DNA from: Pseudomonadota bacterium
Lineage (GTDB): Bacteria; Pseudomonadota; Gammaproteobacteria; Burkholderiales; Burkholderiaceae_D
DNA length: 7,851 nucleotides
Reading direction: 5' to 3'
NCBI GenBank assembly: GCA_023435945.1
Contig: JAEZLB010000227.1
Location: forward strand, 1-7,851
Positions 1-6,610 of the stretch are shown here, one piece after another. The notes below the pieces were generated by a model. It was not told the DNA's origin. It worked only from the letters and a program-made list of their open reading frames with translations, and did not search any database. The translations under genes and the position numbers were made by a program. The first letter of the stretch is position 1. Each line of letters starts with the position of its first letter.

Positions 1-819
1 CCTTATTACCTGCTGGCGCGCTTCGGCGGTCCGGATTTGCCGACACTGGCCGGCGCCTTGCTGGGAGGCCTGTTATTTATTGTGATGTTACGATGGGTGC
101 GCAGGCAGGAAACACCGCCAGGTGAAGCTCCGGCCGAGCTGCCTTCGTTGCTGCGTGCTGCATCGCCTTATCTGGTATTGATAGCACTGGTGGTGCTGAC
201 TCGCTTGCTGCCACCGGTGCAGGAAGTCCTGCGCACATTTTCCATTTCCTGGCATTACGCTGAGTTCAGCGGCAGTGTGCCGATACTCTATCATCCGGGT
301 ACTTTGCTGATGTTAAGTTTTCTGTGCGCTGCCTGGTTGCAGAAAGCCCCGCTTCGGGAAAGCCTGGATGCGGTGGCCAGCGTGTCGCGCAGGCTGCTAC
401 CAGTATCGCTGGCGCTGATCGCGATGCTGAGCCTGTCACGCGTGATGGTACATGCCGGCATGATCGATGCGCTGGCTCTGGCCGCCGCAGACGCTGCCGG
501 CTCGGCCTGGCCTTTGTTCGCCCCAGCCATCGGTGTGTTGGGTTCTCTTGTCACGGGCTCCGCTACGGCTTCCAATATCCTGTTCGGCGGTTTTCAGGTT
601 GCGACGGCACAGCAACTGGGCTTCTCCATATCGGGCATGATAGGTGCTCAGGGATATGGAGCGGTGGTGGGCAATCTCATCAGTCCGCATAATATCGTCG
701 CGGCCAGCTCTACTGTGCACCTGGTCGGCCGCGAAGGCGAAGTGCTGCGCCAGACCGCAGGCATTACGCTGATTTATGCGGTACTCGGAGGCTTGCTGGC
801 CTGGCTGATATTTGCATGA
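1..819 (+). CDS. L-lactate permease family transporter, 5' partial
   Basis: This is the C-terminal 272 residues of an integral membrane carrier of the lactate permease (LctP/LldP/GlcA) family, which imports lactate or glycolate with protons across the inner membrane. The frame is open from base 1, so the TTG at 37 is internal and the true start lies left of the window. Family members are about 550 residues, so roughly half is missing. Several hydrophobic segments are visible, including visible residues about 13-31, 55-70, 100-112, 131-146, 171-185 and 253-271. Family signatures are GSLVTGSATASNILFG (visible residues 181-196) and GNLISPHNIVAAS (224-236), followed by LVGREGEVLRQT near the C-terminus. 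The family is clear, but lactate, glycolate or another substrate cannot be distinguished. The 163-base gap to the next gene and a hairpin in it suggest separate transcription. Confidence 0.88.
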   Translation, partial: PYYLLARFGGPDLPTLAGALLGGLLFIVMLRWVRRQETPPGEAPAELPSLLRAASPYLVLIALVVLTRLLPPVQEVLRTFSISWHYAEFSGSVPILYHPGTLLMLSFLCAAWLQKAPLRESLDAVASVSRRLLPVSLALIAMLSLSRVMVHAGMIDALALAAADAAGSAWPLFAPAIGVLGSLVTGSATASNILFGGFQVATAQQLGFSISGMIGAQGYGAVVGNLISPHNIVAASSTVHLVGREGEVLRQTAGITLIYAVLGGLLAWLIFA

Positions 820-897
820 GCCGTTGCCTGCCGGAACTTCGGGAGCGAGGCGTATTTTTATTTCGCCGCGTAAGGTGATCCGGCAGATTTTTGCTAT

Positions 898-920
898 CAG
901 GCACTTTTAACAGGTGCCTG
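898..920 (+). terminator. possible hairpin terminator after the permease gene
   Basis: CAGGCAC (898-904) and GTGCCTG (914-920) form a perfect 7-bp stem with a 9-base loop, 78 bases after the permease stop codon. Only TTCCC follows, not a clear T run, so intrinsic termination is uncertain. It could instead be a leader structure of the downstream dehydrogenase gene. Confidence 0.35.
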
Positions 921-969
921 TTCCCGAACTTACCGAGCGGGAGTCGCCTGACTTCCCTTGCACCATTTC

Positions 970-975
970 AGGAGG
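970..975 (+). promoter_or_regulatory. ribosome binding site deciding the dehydrogenase start
   Basis: AGGAGG lies 7 bases before the ATG at 983. It supports that start over the in-frame GTG at 914. The GTG has no good Shine-Dalgarno sequence, lies inside the hairpin at 898-920, and would put 23 mostly polar residues in front of an obvious signal peptide. Confidence 0.8.
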
Positions 976-982
976 CATTGGC

Positions 983-2113
983 ATGACATTTTTGCTGCGT
1001 ATATTTTTCCCTGCTGCAATCGGCATGATGCTGGCCCAGGGTGCTCATGCGGTCGATGAAAAAACCATCCACCGTAGCAAGGCACAGTCCTTCCGAGTGG
1101 AGACAGTAGCGGAGGGATTCAGTCATCCCTGGTCGCTGGCCTTTCTGCCAGATGGGCGCATGCTAGTTACCGAACGCGAGGGGCAGTTGAACCTGGTAGA
1201 GCGCGAGGGTGGAAAACGTTCGCGCATCAGCGGACTGCCTAAAATTACAGCACGCGGGCAGGGCGGTTTGCTGGATGTGGCCGTACATCCACGCTTCTCC
1301 GAAAACAACTGGGTCTATATCAGCTATGTCGCAGACGGTGAAGGCGGCTTCGGCACGCATGTGGGGCGCGGCCGCCTGCAAGGCACGCAGCTCACCGATT
1401 TCCAGGTGCTGTTTCGCGCCACGCCCTTCACCACTACCGGCCAGCATTTCGGATCGCGCCTGGTGTTCGATGGAAACGGGCATTTGTTCATCAGCCTGGG
1501 TGACCGTAATGAACGCGACAGCGCACAACAGCTCGATAACCACAACGGTTCGCTGATCCGCATTACGGAGGATGGCGGCATTCCCAGGGATAATCCCTTT
1601 GTCGGCCGCGACCAAGCGCTGCCCGCCATCTACAGCTATGGCCATCGCAATATCCAGGGCATGGCACAGCATCCGCAAACCGGGCAAATCTGGCTGCATG
1701 AACATGGACCGCGTGGTGGCGATGAAATCAACGTTCCCGAGGCTGGCAAGAATTATGGTTGGCCAGTGATCACCTATGGCCGGGAGTATTACGGTCCTTC
1801 GATAGGTCCGGCCCAGAAAGCAGGATTGGAGCAGCCTGTGCACCATTGGACGCCCTCCATTGCACCGTCCGGCATGGCTTTTTATACCGGTACCGCCTTG
1901 CCCGGATGGCAGGGTGATTTGTTTGTCGGAGCACTGGTACAGACGCATCTGGCACGCTTGCGCTTCGATGGCCTGCACCTGGTCGAGGAAGAACGACTGC
2001 TGGAGAAAGAAGGATTGCGCATTCGTGACGTGCGTCAGGGGCCGGATGGATTGCTTTATCTGCTGGTGGATGCCAACCAGGCCCCGCTGTTGAGACTGAG
2101 GCCTGCGCAATAG
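983..2113 (+). CDS. exported PQQ-dependent aldose sugar dehydrogenase-like protein
   Basis: The 376-residue product belongs to the soluble glucose/sorbosone dehydrogenase family (E. coli YliI/Asd type). This is a six-bladed beta-propeller that oxidises aldose sugars with pyrroloquinoline quinone in the periplasm. Residues 1-23 form a signal peptide: a hydrophobic stretch ending in the AHA cleavage motif. Family motifs follow in order: HPWSLAFLPDGRMLVTER (48-65), GQGGLLDVAVHPRF (92-105), GQHFGSRLVFDGNGHLFISL (153-172, with His155 matching the expected catalytic base), GHRNIQG (220-226, with the Arg-Asn pair that contacts PQQ in the family), EHGPRGGDEIN (240-250) and PSIAPSGMAFYTG (291-303). 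Length is normal for the family. No PQQ synthesis gene is in the window, so the cofactor must come from elsewhere or from outside the cell. The substrate is unknown. It lies 161 bases upstream of ppx on the same strand. Confidence 0.88.
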   Translation: MTFLLRIFFPAAIGMMLAQGAHAVDEKTIHRSKAQSFRVETVAEGFSHPWSLAFLPDGRMLVTEREGQLNLVEREGGKRSRISGLPKITARGQGGLLDVAVHPRFSENNWVYISYVADGEGGFGTHVGRGRLQGTQLTDFQVLFRATPFTTTGQHFGSRLVFDGNGHLFISLGDRNERDSAQQLDNHNGSLIRITEDGGIPRDNPFVGRDQALPAIYSYGHRNIQGMAQHPQTGQIWLHEHGPRGGDEINVPEAGKNYGWPVITYGREYYGPSIGPAQKAGLEQPVHHWTPSIAPSGMAFYTGTALPGWQGDLFVGALVQTHLARLRFDGLHLVEEERLLEKEGLRIRDVRQGPDGLLYLLVDANQAPLLRLRPAQ

Positions 2114-2177
2114 GCAACGAAGATTGCACGGTTGCAGATCTGAATAATGGTATCGAAGAGGTTTCCTGTATCGTTCA

Positions 2178-2205
2178 TTTCAAGGTAACCAATCTGATTT
2201 ATAGT
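2178..2205 (+). promoter_or_regulatory. weak candidate promoter for ppx
   Basis: TATAGT (2200-2205) matches five of six bases of the sigma-70 -10 box. The best upstream element at usable spacing is TTTCAA (2178-2183, 16 bases away), which matches the -35 consensus poorly. Transcription would start near 2212, giving a leader of about 60 bases before ppx. I see no strong terminator between the dehydrogenase gene and ppx, so read-through is also possible. Confidence 0.3.
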
Positions 2206-2274
2206 CTTGCTGGGAGGGTTGTACAGCAGAAGACGATAATGCCATCCGGGGATTACTGAAAACGAAAGAGAAAA

Positions 2275-3732
2275 ATGAGATTTGCTGTTGTTGATCTGGG
2301 GTCCAATAGCTTCCGCCTGCAAGTGGCGGATGTCGAGGACGATAAGCTCACTATGCTCAAGGCTATGCGCGATCCGATCAGGCTGGGTGCCGGTCTGGAC
2401 GAGCAGAATAATCTCACGCCTGCCGCTCAGCAGGCCGCCATCAACACCCTGACCGCCTTTCGTAATGTGCTGTCAGCGTACAGGCTGGACGGCGTGCGCG
2501 TGGTGGCGACCAATACCCTGCGCGTTGCCGCCAACAGGAATGAGTTCATCGAGGTGGCGGAAAAGGCGATCGGTTATCCCATCGAAGTGATTTCGGGAGA
2601 GGAAGAGGGCCGGCTGATTTACATGGGCGTAAGCAGTGTATTGAACCAGCCCGATGAGCGCCGCCTGGTAGTCGATATTGGCGGCGGTTCCACGGAGCTG
2701 ATAGTCGGGACCGGTTCGCATATCGAGCATGTTGATTCTTTCAGCATCGGGTCCGTGCGCCAGGTGAATGCCTTTTTCCCGAACGGGCGCATCGATGCCG
2801 CTTCACTGCAGGCTGCCATATTGTCGGCACGCGCACAGTTCGAGGGCGGTGTGGCCGCCTTTCACCCGCAGCACTGGACTATCGCTTATGGTTCCTCCGG
2901 CACCATGCGTGCCATTTCCGAGGCGATTGCCAGCAATGAGCTGGGCAGCGGCAACCTCGATTACAAAAATCTGAAGGGACTGGCTGATTACCTGATCGAA
3001 ACAGGCGATCTGAACAAGGTCGACCTGCATGGCATCAAGCCTGAGCGTGTGTATGCAATGGCCGGCGGCCTGACCGTACTGATGGGCTTGATGCAGGAAA
3101 TCGGTTTTGAAAACATGAAGGCCGTTGACGCCGGCCTTCGAAGCGGCGTTTTGCGTGACTTGTATTTGCGCTCCAGCCGCCAGGACCGCCGCGAACAGTC
3201 GGTGCAGGAAATGATGCAGCGTTTTCATGTCGATGCGGAACGTGCCAATCGCGCTGCCGAGATCGCCTTGTGCTTGCACGACCAATTGCAGCTGAGTTCG
3301 GAGGACTACAGAAAATATTTGCGCTGGAGCGCACTGCTGCACGAGATAGGGCAGGTGGTATCGCCCACCGGCTATCATAAGCACGGTGCCTATCTGGTTG
3401 AGCATTCAGACATTCCGGGTTTCACGGCACGCGAACAGGACTTGATGAGCAAGCTGGTGCTGGCGCAGAAAGGCAACCTGCGCAAGATGGGTAATACGCT
3501 GGATCAACCCGATCTGGCCAAGGCCATCCTGGGCCAGCGGCTGGCGATTCTGTTCATGCATGCGCGCGGCGGCATAGACTTGGCGCATGTACGCCTGAAA
3601 ATGAAAAACAAGATTGAAGTCGAGCTCAGGCAGGATGATGCGTATGCGCATCCGTCGCTCAAATACTGGCTGGAGAAAGAGGCGCGTTTCTGGGAAGAGG
3701 TGGGCGTTCCTTTCTCATTGCATATCAAATAA
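2275..3732 (+). CDS. ppx: exopolyphosphatase, Ppx/GppA family
   Basis: The 485-residue cytoplasmic enzyme is predicted to release terminal phosphate from inorganic polyphosphate; relatives also hydrolyse pppGpp. The N-terminal part has the ASKHA (actin-like ATPase) fold: phosphate-1 motif VDLGSNSFRL (residues 6-15), ATNTLRVAAN (78-87), the acidic SGEEEGRLIYMGV (107-119, the region holding the catalytic glutamate in E. coli Ppx), phosphate-2 motif VDIGGGSTEL (133-142), GSSGTMRAI (206-214) and VDAGLRSGVLRD (284-295). The C-terminal third is the helical HD-like domain, with WSALLHEIGQ (351-360) and YHKHGAYLVEHSDIPGF (367-383). The length is typical of two-domain Ppx/GppA proteins. The ATG at 2275 follows a modest AAAGAG Shine-Dalgarno 4 bases upstream. 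Ppx and GppA cannot be told apart reliably by eye. The neighbouring ppk1 favours polyphosphate as substrate. Confidence 0.93.
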   Translation: MRFAVVDLGSNSFRLQVADVEDDKLTMLKAMRDPIRLGAGLDEQNNLTPAAQQAAINTLTAFRNVLSAYRLDGVRVVATNTLRVAANRNEFIEVAEKAIGYPIEVISGEEEGRLIYMGVSSVLNQPDERRLVVDIGGGSTELIVGTGSHIEHVDSFSIGSVRQVNAFFPNGRIDAASLQAAILSARAQFEGGVAAFHPQHWTIAYGSSGTMRAISEAIASNELGSGNLDYKNLKGLADYLIETGDLNKVDLHGIKPERVYAMAGGLTVLMGLMQEIGFENMKAVDAGLRSGVLRDLYLRSSRQDRREQSVQEMMQRFHVDAERANRAAEIALCLHDQLQLSSEDYRKYLRWSALLHEIGQVVSPTGYHKHGAYLVEHSDIPGFTAREQDLMSKLVLAQKGNLRKMGNTLDQPDLAKAILGQRLAILFMHARGGIDLAHVRLKMKNKIEVELRQDDAYAHPSLKYWLEKEARFWEEVGVPFSLHIK

Positions 3733-3776
3733 AGCTTGATGGGCCGGGTAAGCTGGCCCTTATAAGACATACGCCG

Positions 3777-3813
3777 AAACCTTCGGCCCTGTAATCAGCA
3801 GGACCGAAGGTTT
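3777..3813. terminator. bidirectional hairpin terminator between ppx and sixA
   Basis: AAACCTTCGG (3777-3786) and CCGAAGGTTT (3804-3813) form a perfect 10-bp stem. Inside the 17-base loop, CCTG (3788-3791) and CAGG (3799-3802) can add four more pairs after a one-base mismatch. The A-rich 5' side and T-rich 3' side (TTTT at 3811-3814) let the structure work as an intrinsic terminator in both directions, fitting its place between two convergent transcripts. A smaller hairpin, GGGCC (3741-3745) with GGCCC (3755-3759), lies just after the ppx stop codon. Confidence 0.75.
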
Positions 3814-3856
3814 TCCGGTGAGGCAGTTCTGCCAAGCCGGGTGGAAAGTGCTTCGT

Positions 3857-4324
3857 TCAGTGATCCGCCATCTCCGGCTGCAATGCAGCCTTGATGTAGT
3901 ACGGTTGCATCTCATCGCCGTCATCCTCTTTGCGTTTGGCGATCCACAGGATGCTGCCCTTGCGCAGCGTCCAGTCTTGCACTTCGCCGGTCAATAGCAG
4001 GCTGGCCAACTGGCCCAGCGTGGGCTGGTGGCCGATAATCAATAAGGTCTTGCTCTGACCGGCGTGGCAGGTTTCGAGCGCACGTTCGATGCCCGCATCG
4101 GGAGCCAGCGATTCGCAGACTTTGTATTTGCGGCCCAGAACCTCGACAGTTTGCAGCGCTCGCTGGGCGGGGCTGCACAGTATCTTGCAGGTTTCCGGCA
4201 GTTGCTGGTCCAGCCATGCGCCCATCCGGGCGGCCTGTTTTTTTCCCTTGCGGGTAAGCTGGCGCTCCAGGTCGGGCAGGCCGGGTTCGGCGTCGGCATG
4301 GCGCCAGAGGATGATGTCATTCAT
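3857..4324 (-). CDS. sixA: phosphohistidine phosphatase SixA
   Basis: The 155-residue product is a compact member of the histidine phosphatase (phosphoglycerate mutase-like) superfamily, close in length to E. coli SixA (about 161 residues). SixA removes phosphate from phosphohistidine in proteins such as HPt domains or PTS carriers. Visible catalytic features are the RHADAE motif (residues 8-13, nucleophile His9), CSPAQRALQT (50-59, with the conserved Arg) and GHQPTLG (98-104, second catalytic His99). The ATG at 4324 is preferred because GGAGA (4330-4334) lies 5 bases upstream and the product then begins just before the first beta strand, as in the family. The in-frame ATG at 4351 would add nine residues and overlap ppk1 further. 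The start overlaps the ppk1 stop by 8 bases, so the genes form one operon with likely translational coupling. The target protein is unknown. Confidence 0.9.
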   Translation of the reverse strand: MNDIILWRHADAEPGLPDLERQLTRKGKKQAARMGAWLDQQLPETCKILCSPAQRALQTVEVLGRKYKVCESLAPDAGIERALETCHAGQSKTLLIIGHQPTLGQLASLLLTGEVQDWTLRKGSILWIAKRKEDDGDEMQPYYIKAALQPEMADH

Positions 4325-6425
4325 TGCCGTCTCCGCGTGAGAATGTGCCATGGCTTAGGGCCAGATGATACTGGGCGCTGAAGGATTTGCTAGCCGCACG
4401 CACGCTTCGGCGATGATACTGGCCCTGTGCATCCAGTTTCCAGGCATCGACATTGTCTTTGAGGTAGAGGCGCAATCCTTCATTGAGCACGCGTTTTTTC
4501 AGGCGCTTGTCCAGTACCGGAAAGGCGACTTCCACGCGTCGTGCCAGGTTGCGATTCATCCAGTCGGCGCTGCTGAGATAAACATCGTGCGAGCCGTTAT
4601 TGCAGAAATAATAGATGCGCGCGTGTTCGAGGAAGCGACCGACAATCGAGCGCACACGGATGTTCTCCGACAAGCCGGGCACGCCAGGGCGCAAGGCGCA
4701 GGCACCTCGCACGATCAGGTCGATCTTGACGCCGGCCTGGGACGCTTCATACAGTGCCGTAATGACGGACTCATCCAGCAGGCCATTCATCTTGGCGATG
4801 ATCTGGGCCCGCTTGCCTTGCCGGGCGTACGTAATTTCATGGCGGATGGACTTGAGCAGCCGGCTTTGCAGCGTGAATGGTGCGAGCCACAGGTAGCTGA
4901 GGTTCTTGGGCTTGGTCAGGCTGGTCAGGTGAATGAAAACCTCGTTTACTTCGCTGGTGATGCCTGGGTGTGCAGTCATCAGGCCGAAGTCGGTGTAGAA
5001 CTTGGTCGTGATGGGATGATAGTTACCGGTGCCGAGGTGTGCGTAATACCTCAGTTCGCCAGCTTCACGCCGCAGTACCAGCGCGAGCTTGGCATGCGTT
5101 TTCAGGCCGACTACGCCATACACCACCTGTGCACCGACATGCTCCAGTCTTTCAGCGAAATGGATGTTGGTTTCCTCATCGAAGCGCGCCATCAGTTCGA
5201 CGATAACAGTCACTTCCTTGCCGCGGCGTGCTGCCAGGATCAGCGACTCCATTAGTTCCGAGTTCATGCCTGTGCGATAAATCGTCTGCTTGATGGCGAC
5301 CACATCGGGATCATGAGCCGCACTGCGAATGAACTCCAGCACTGGCTCGAATGACTGATACGGATGATGCAGCAGCATATCTCTTTTGCGCAGTACGGAA
5401 AAAATGTCGGCATTTGCCAGCTCTTCCGGCAGGCCTGGTATGAAAGGCACGAAATGCAATTCCGGTTTCTGCACGTAAGCGATCAGTTCCTGCAGTCGTA
5501 CCAGGTTGACCGGACCATCGACCGTGTACAGGCAGCTGGGCCGAATGGAAAACTGTTCCAGCAGAAAGCTGGCCAGATGCGGTGGGCACTGGCGCGATAC
5601 TTCCAGACGGATCGCAGCGCCGAAATGCCGGCTGGGCAACTCGCTTTGCAGGGCCTGGCGCAGGTCTTTCACTTCCACTTCATCCACCCACAGGTCGCTG
5701 TTGCGCGTGATGCGGAACTGCGAATAAGCGATGACCTGCCGTCCCGGAAAAAGATCGGGGATGTGAGTGTGGATGACGGAACTCAGCAGGCAGAACGACT
5801 TGCCTTTGTGATCCGAGAGTTCAGGAGGAATCTCGATGATGCGCGGCAGCACGCGTGGCGCCTTGAGAATCGCAATGGCGGTGCCACGGCCGAAGGCATC
5901 ATGGCCGGTTAGCTCCACAATGAAGTTCAGGCTCTTGTTGATGACTTGCGGAAAAGGATGTGCCGGGTCCAGCGCAATGGGCGTCAGCAAGGGGCGCACT
6001 TCACGGTCGAAATAGGATTTGACCCAGGCACGCTGTGCTTCATTGCGATCATCATGGCGCAATAAGAAGATTCCGTGTGAAGCGAGTTCAGGCAGGATGG
6101 CCTTATTCAGCACCTCGTACTGGCGATCGATGATATTGCGGCATTCCGCAGTCATCCTGTCAAGCTCGGGTATATGAGGCCGGTTCTCTCCAGGACATTC
6201 CAATTCGTGGCGGGCCAACAGGCTGGCAATACGAATTTCAAAAAATTCATCCAGGTTGCTGCTGACGATGCACAGATACTTGAGTCTATCCAGTAACGGG
6301 ATATGCGCGTCTTCCGCCTGTGCCAGTACGCGGCGGTGGAAGGCAAGCTGCGACAGCTCCCGGTTGAGGAAAAGGGCGACCGATTGATCGGATAGCCTGG
6401 TCGCGCGCTTTTTCTTGGGTGACAT
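4317..6425 (-). CDS. ppk1: polyphosphate kinase 1
   Basis: The 702-residue enzyme reversibly transfers the gamma phosphate of ATP to inorganic polyphosphate. The full family architecture is present. The N-terminal helical domain has FLNRELSQLAFHRRVL (residues 19-34) and SSNLDEFFEIRIASL (55-69). The head domain contains HPFPQVINKSLNF (156-168). Two phospholipase D-like catalytic domains follow. The first has KQTIYRTG (379-386) and LKTHAKLALV (441-450), where His444 corresponds to the autophosphorylated histidine (His435 in E. coli). The second has FLEHARIYYF (598-607, His601, equivalent to E. coli His592) and SSADWMNRNLARRVEVAFP (618-636). Length is normal and no key residue is missing. The ATG at 6425 begins a basic N-terminus (MSPKKKRATR). 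No convincing Shine-Dalgarno precedes it, since the nearest purine-rich GCGAGG is about 17 bases away. sixA is co-transcribed downstream. A candidate Pho-type promoter lies upstream. Confidence 0.97.
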   Translation of the reverse strand: MSPKKKRATRLSDQSVALFLNRELSQLAFHRRVLAQAEDAHIPLLDRLKYLCIVSSNLDEFFEIRIASLLARHELECPGENRPHIPELDRMTAECRNIIDRQYEVLNKAILPELASHGIFLLRHDDRNEAQRAWVKSYFDREVRPLLTPIALDPAHPFPQVINKSLNFIVELTGHDAFGRGTAIAILKAPRVLPRIIEIPPELSDHKGKSFCLLSSVIHTHIPDLFPGRQVIAYSQFRITRNSDLWVDEVEVKDLRQALQSELPSRHFGAAIRLEVSRQCPPHLASFLLEQFSIRPSCLYTVDGPVNLVRLQELIAYVQKPELHFVPFIPGLPEELANADIFSVLRKRDMLLHHPYQSFEPVLEFIRSAAHDPDVVAIKQTIYRTGMNSELMESLILAARRGKEVTVIVELMARFDEETNIHFAERLEHVGAQVVYGVVGLKTHAKLALVLRREAGELRYYAHLGTGNYHPITTKFYTDFGLMTAHPGITSEVNEVFIHLTSLTKPKNLSYLWLAPFTLQSRLLKSIRHEITYARQGKRAQIIAKMNGLLDESVITALYEASQAGVKIDLIVRGACALRPGVPGLSENIRVRSIVGRFLEHARIYYFCNNGSHDVYLSSADWMNRNLARRVEVAFPVLDKRLKKRVLNEGLRLYLKDNVDAWKLDAQGQYHRRSVRAASKSFSAQYHLALSHGTFSRGDGNE
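4330..4334 (-). promoter_or_regulatory. ribosome binding site of sixA inside ppk1
   Basis: Read on the minus strand, GGAGA ends 5 bases before the sixA ATG at 4324 and lies within the last codons of ppk1. It fixes the sixA start. Ribosomes finishing ppk1 will uncover or reuse it, which implies coupled translation. Confidence 0.6.
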
Positions 6426-6492
6426 AGTTAGACGGCTTATGCCTCGCTGGTATGGTGGGATGGGTCTCTTTATTGATCGCGTAGCAGAATAT

Positions 6493-6514
6493 ATACCGCA
6501 TTCTGGAGCGGTAT
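6493..6514. repeat. perfect dyad ATACCGC-N8-GCGGTAT in the ppk1 upstream region
   Basis: ATACCGC (6493-6499) and GCGGTAT (6508-6514) are exact reverse complements separated by 8 bases. The dyad covers the proposed ppk1 -10 element. It could be an operator bound by a dimeric regulator, or a small hairpin. I do not recognise the site as that of a known regulator. No T run follows on either strand, so it is unlikely to be a terminator. Confidence 0.6.
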
Positions 6515-6533
6515 TGTTACAACTTCACGGCAG
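6500..6533 (-). promoter_or_regulatory. candidate Pho box and Pho-type promoter of ppk1
   Basis: Reading toward ppk1, CTGCCGTGAAGTTGTAAC (6533-6516) has two 7-base half-sites, CTGCCGT and TTGTAAC, separated by four bases. This is the layout of a PhoB box (consensus CTGTCAT-N4-CTGTCAY). By eye 10 of 14 half-site bases agree, and 14 of 18 positions match the E. coli phoA box as I recall it. Ten bases downstream is CAGAAT (6505-6500), 4 of 6 to the -10 consensus, which is the spacing found when PhoB replaces a -35 element. Transcription would begin near 6493, giving a leader of about 67 bases. An alternative -10, TATATT (6494-6489), lacks a good -35. Confidence 0.45.
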
Positions 6534-6554
6534 CATTGCGCCACTCGCCCAGGA

Positions 6555-6582
6555 TTGGGAAAACACCGCGCTTGCGTATATC
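6555..6582 (+). promoter_or_regulatory. candidate sigma-70 promoter for the acidic protein gene
   Basis: TTGGGA (6555-6560) and TATATC (6577-6582) are separated by 16 bases. Each matches four of six consensus positions. Transcription would start near 6590, leaving a leader of about 20 bases that contains the ribosome binding site. Confidence 0.4.
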
Positions 6583-6600
6583 ATGCATGCAATATTGCCG

Positions 6601-6605
6601 AGGAG
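6601..6605 (+). promoter_or_regulatory. ribosome binding site deciding the start of the 170-residue protein
   Basis: AGGAG ends 5 bases before the ATG at 6611. It supports this start rather than the in-frame ATG at 6536, which would add 25 residues read from the candidate promoter region. Confidence 0.75.
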
Positions 6606-6610
6606 ATGAA

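Noticed and set aside
914..982. Upstream GTG start for the sugar dehydrogenase
   Set aside because: It would bury the signal peptide behind 23 extra residues, lies in a hairpin and lacks a ribosome binding site. The ATG at 983 has AGGAGG at ideal spacing.
1163..2110. 315-codon open frame antisense to the sugar dehydrogenase gene
   Set aside because: The sense frame has a signal peptide, a strong ribosome binding site and family motifs throughout. The antisense translation is Gln/His-rich with no recognisable domain.
4325..4351. Upstream ATG start for sixA
   Set aside because: It adds nine residues before the first beta strand and overlaps ppk1 by 35 bases, while the ATG at 4324 has GGAGA 5 bases upstream.
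4365..5255. 296-codon open frame antisense to ppk1
   Set aside because: It is fully inside ppk1, whose catalytic motifs cover this stretch, and the translation shows no domain. Long antisense frames are common in GC-rich coding DNA.
5364..5912. 182-codon open frame antisense to ppk1
   Set aside because: It is a shadow of ppk1 codon bias, with no start signals or recognisable motif.
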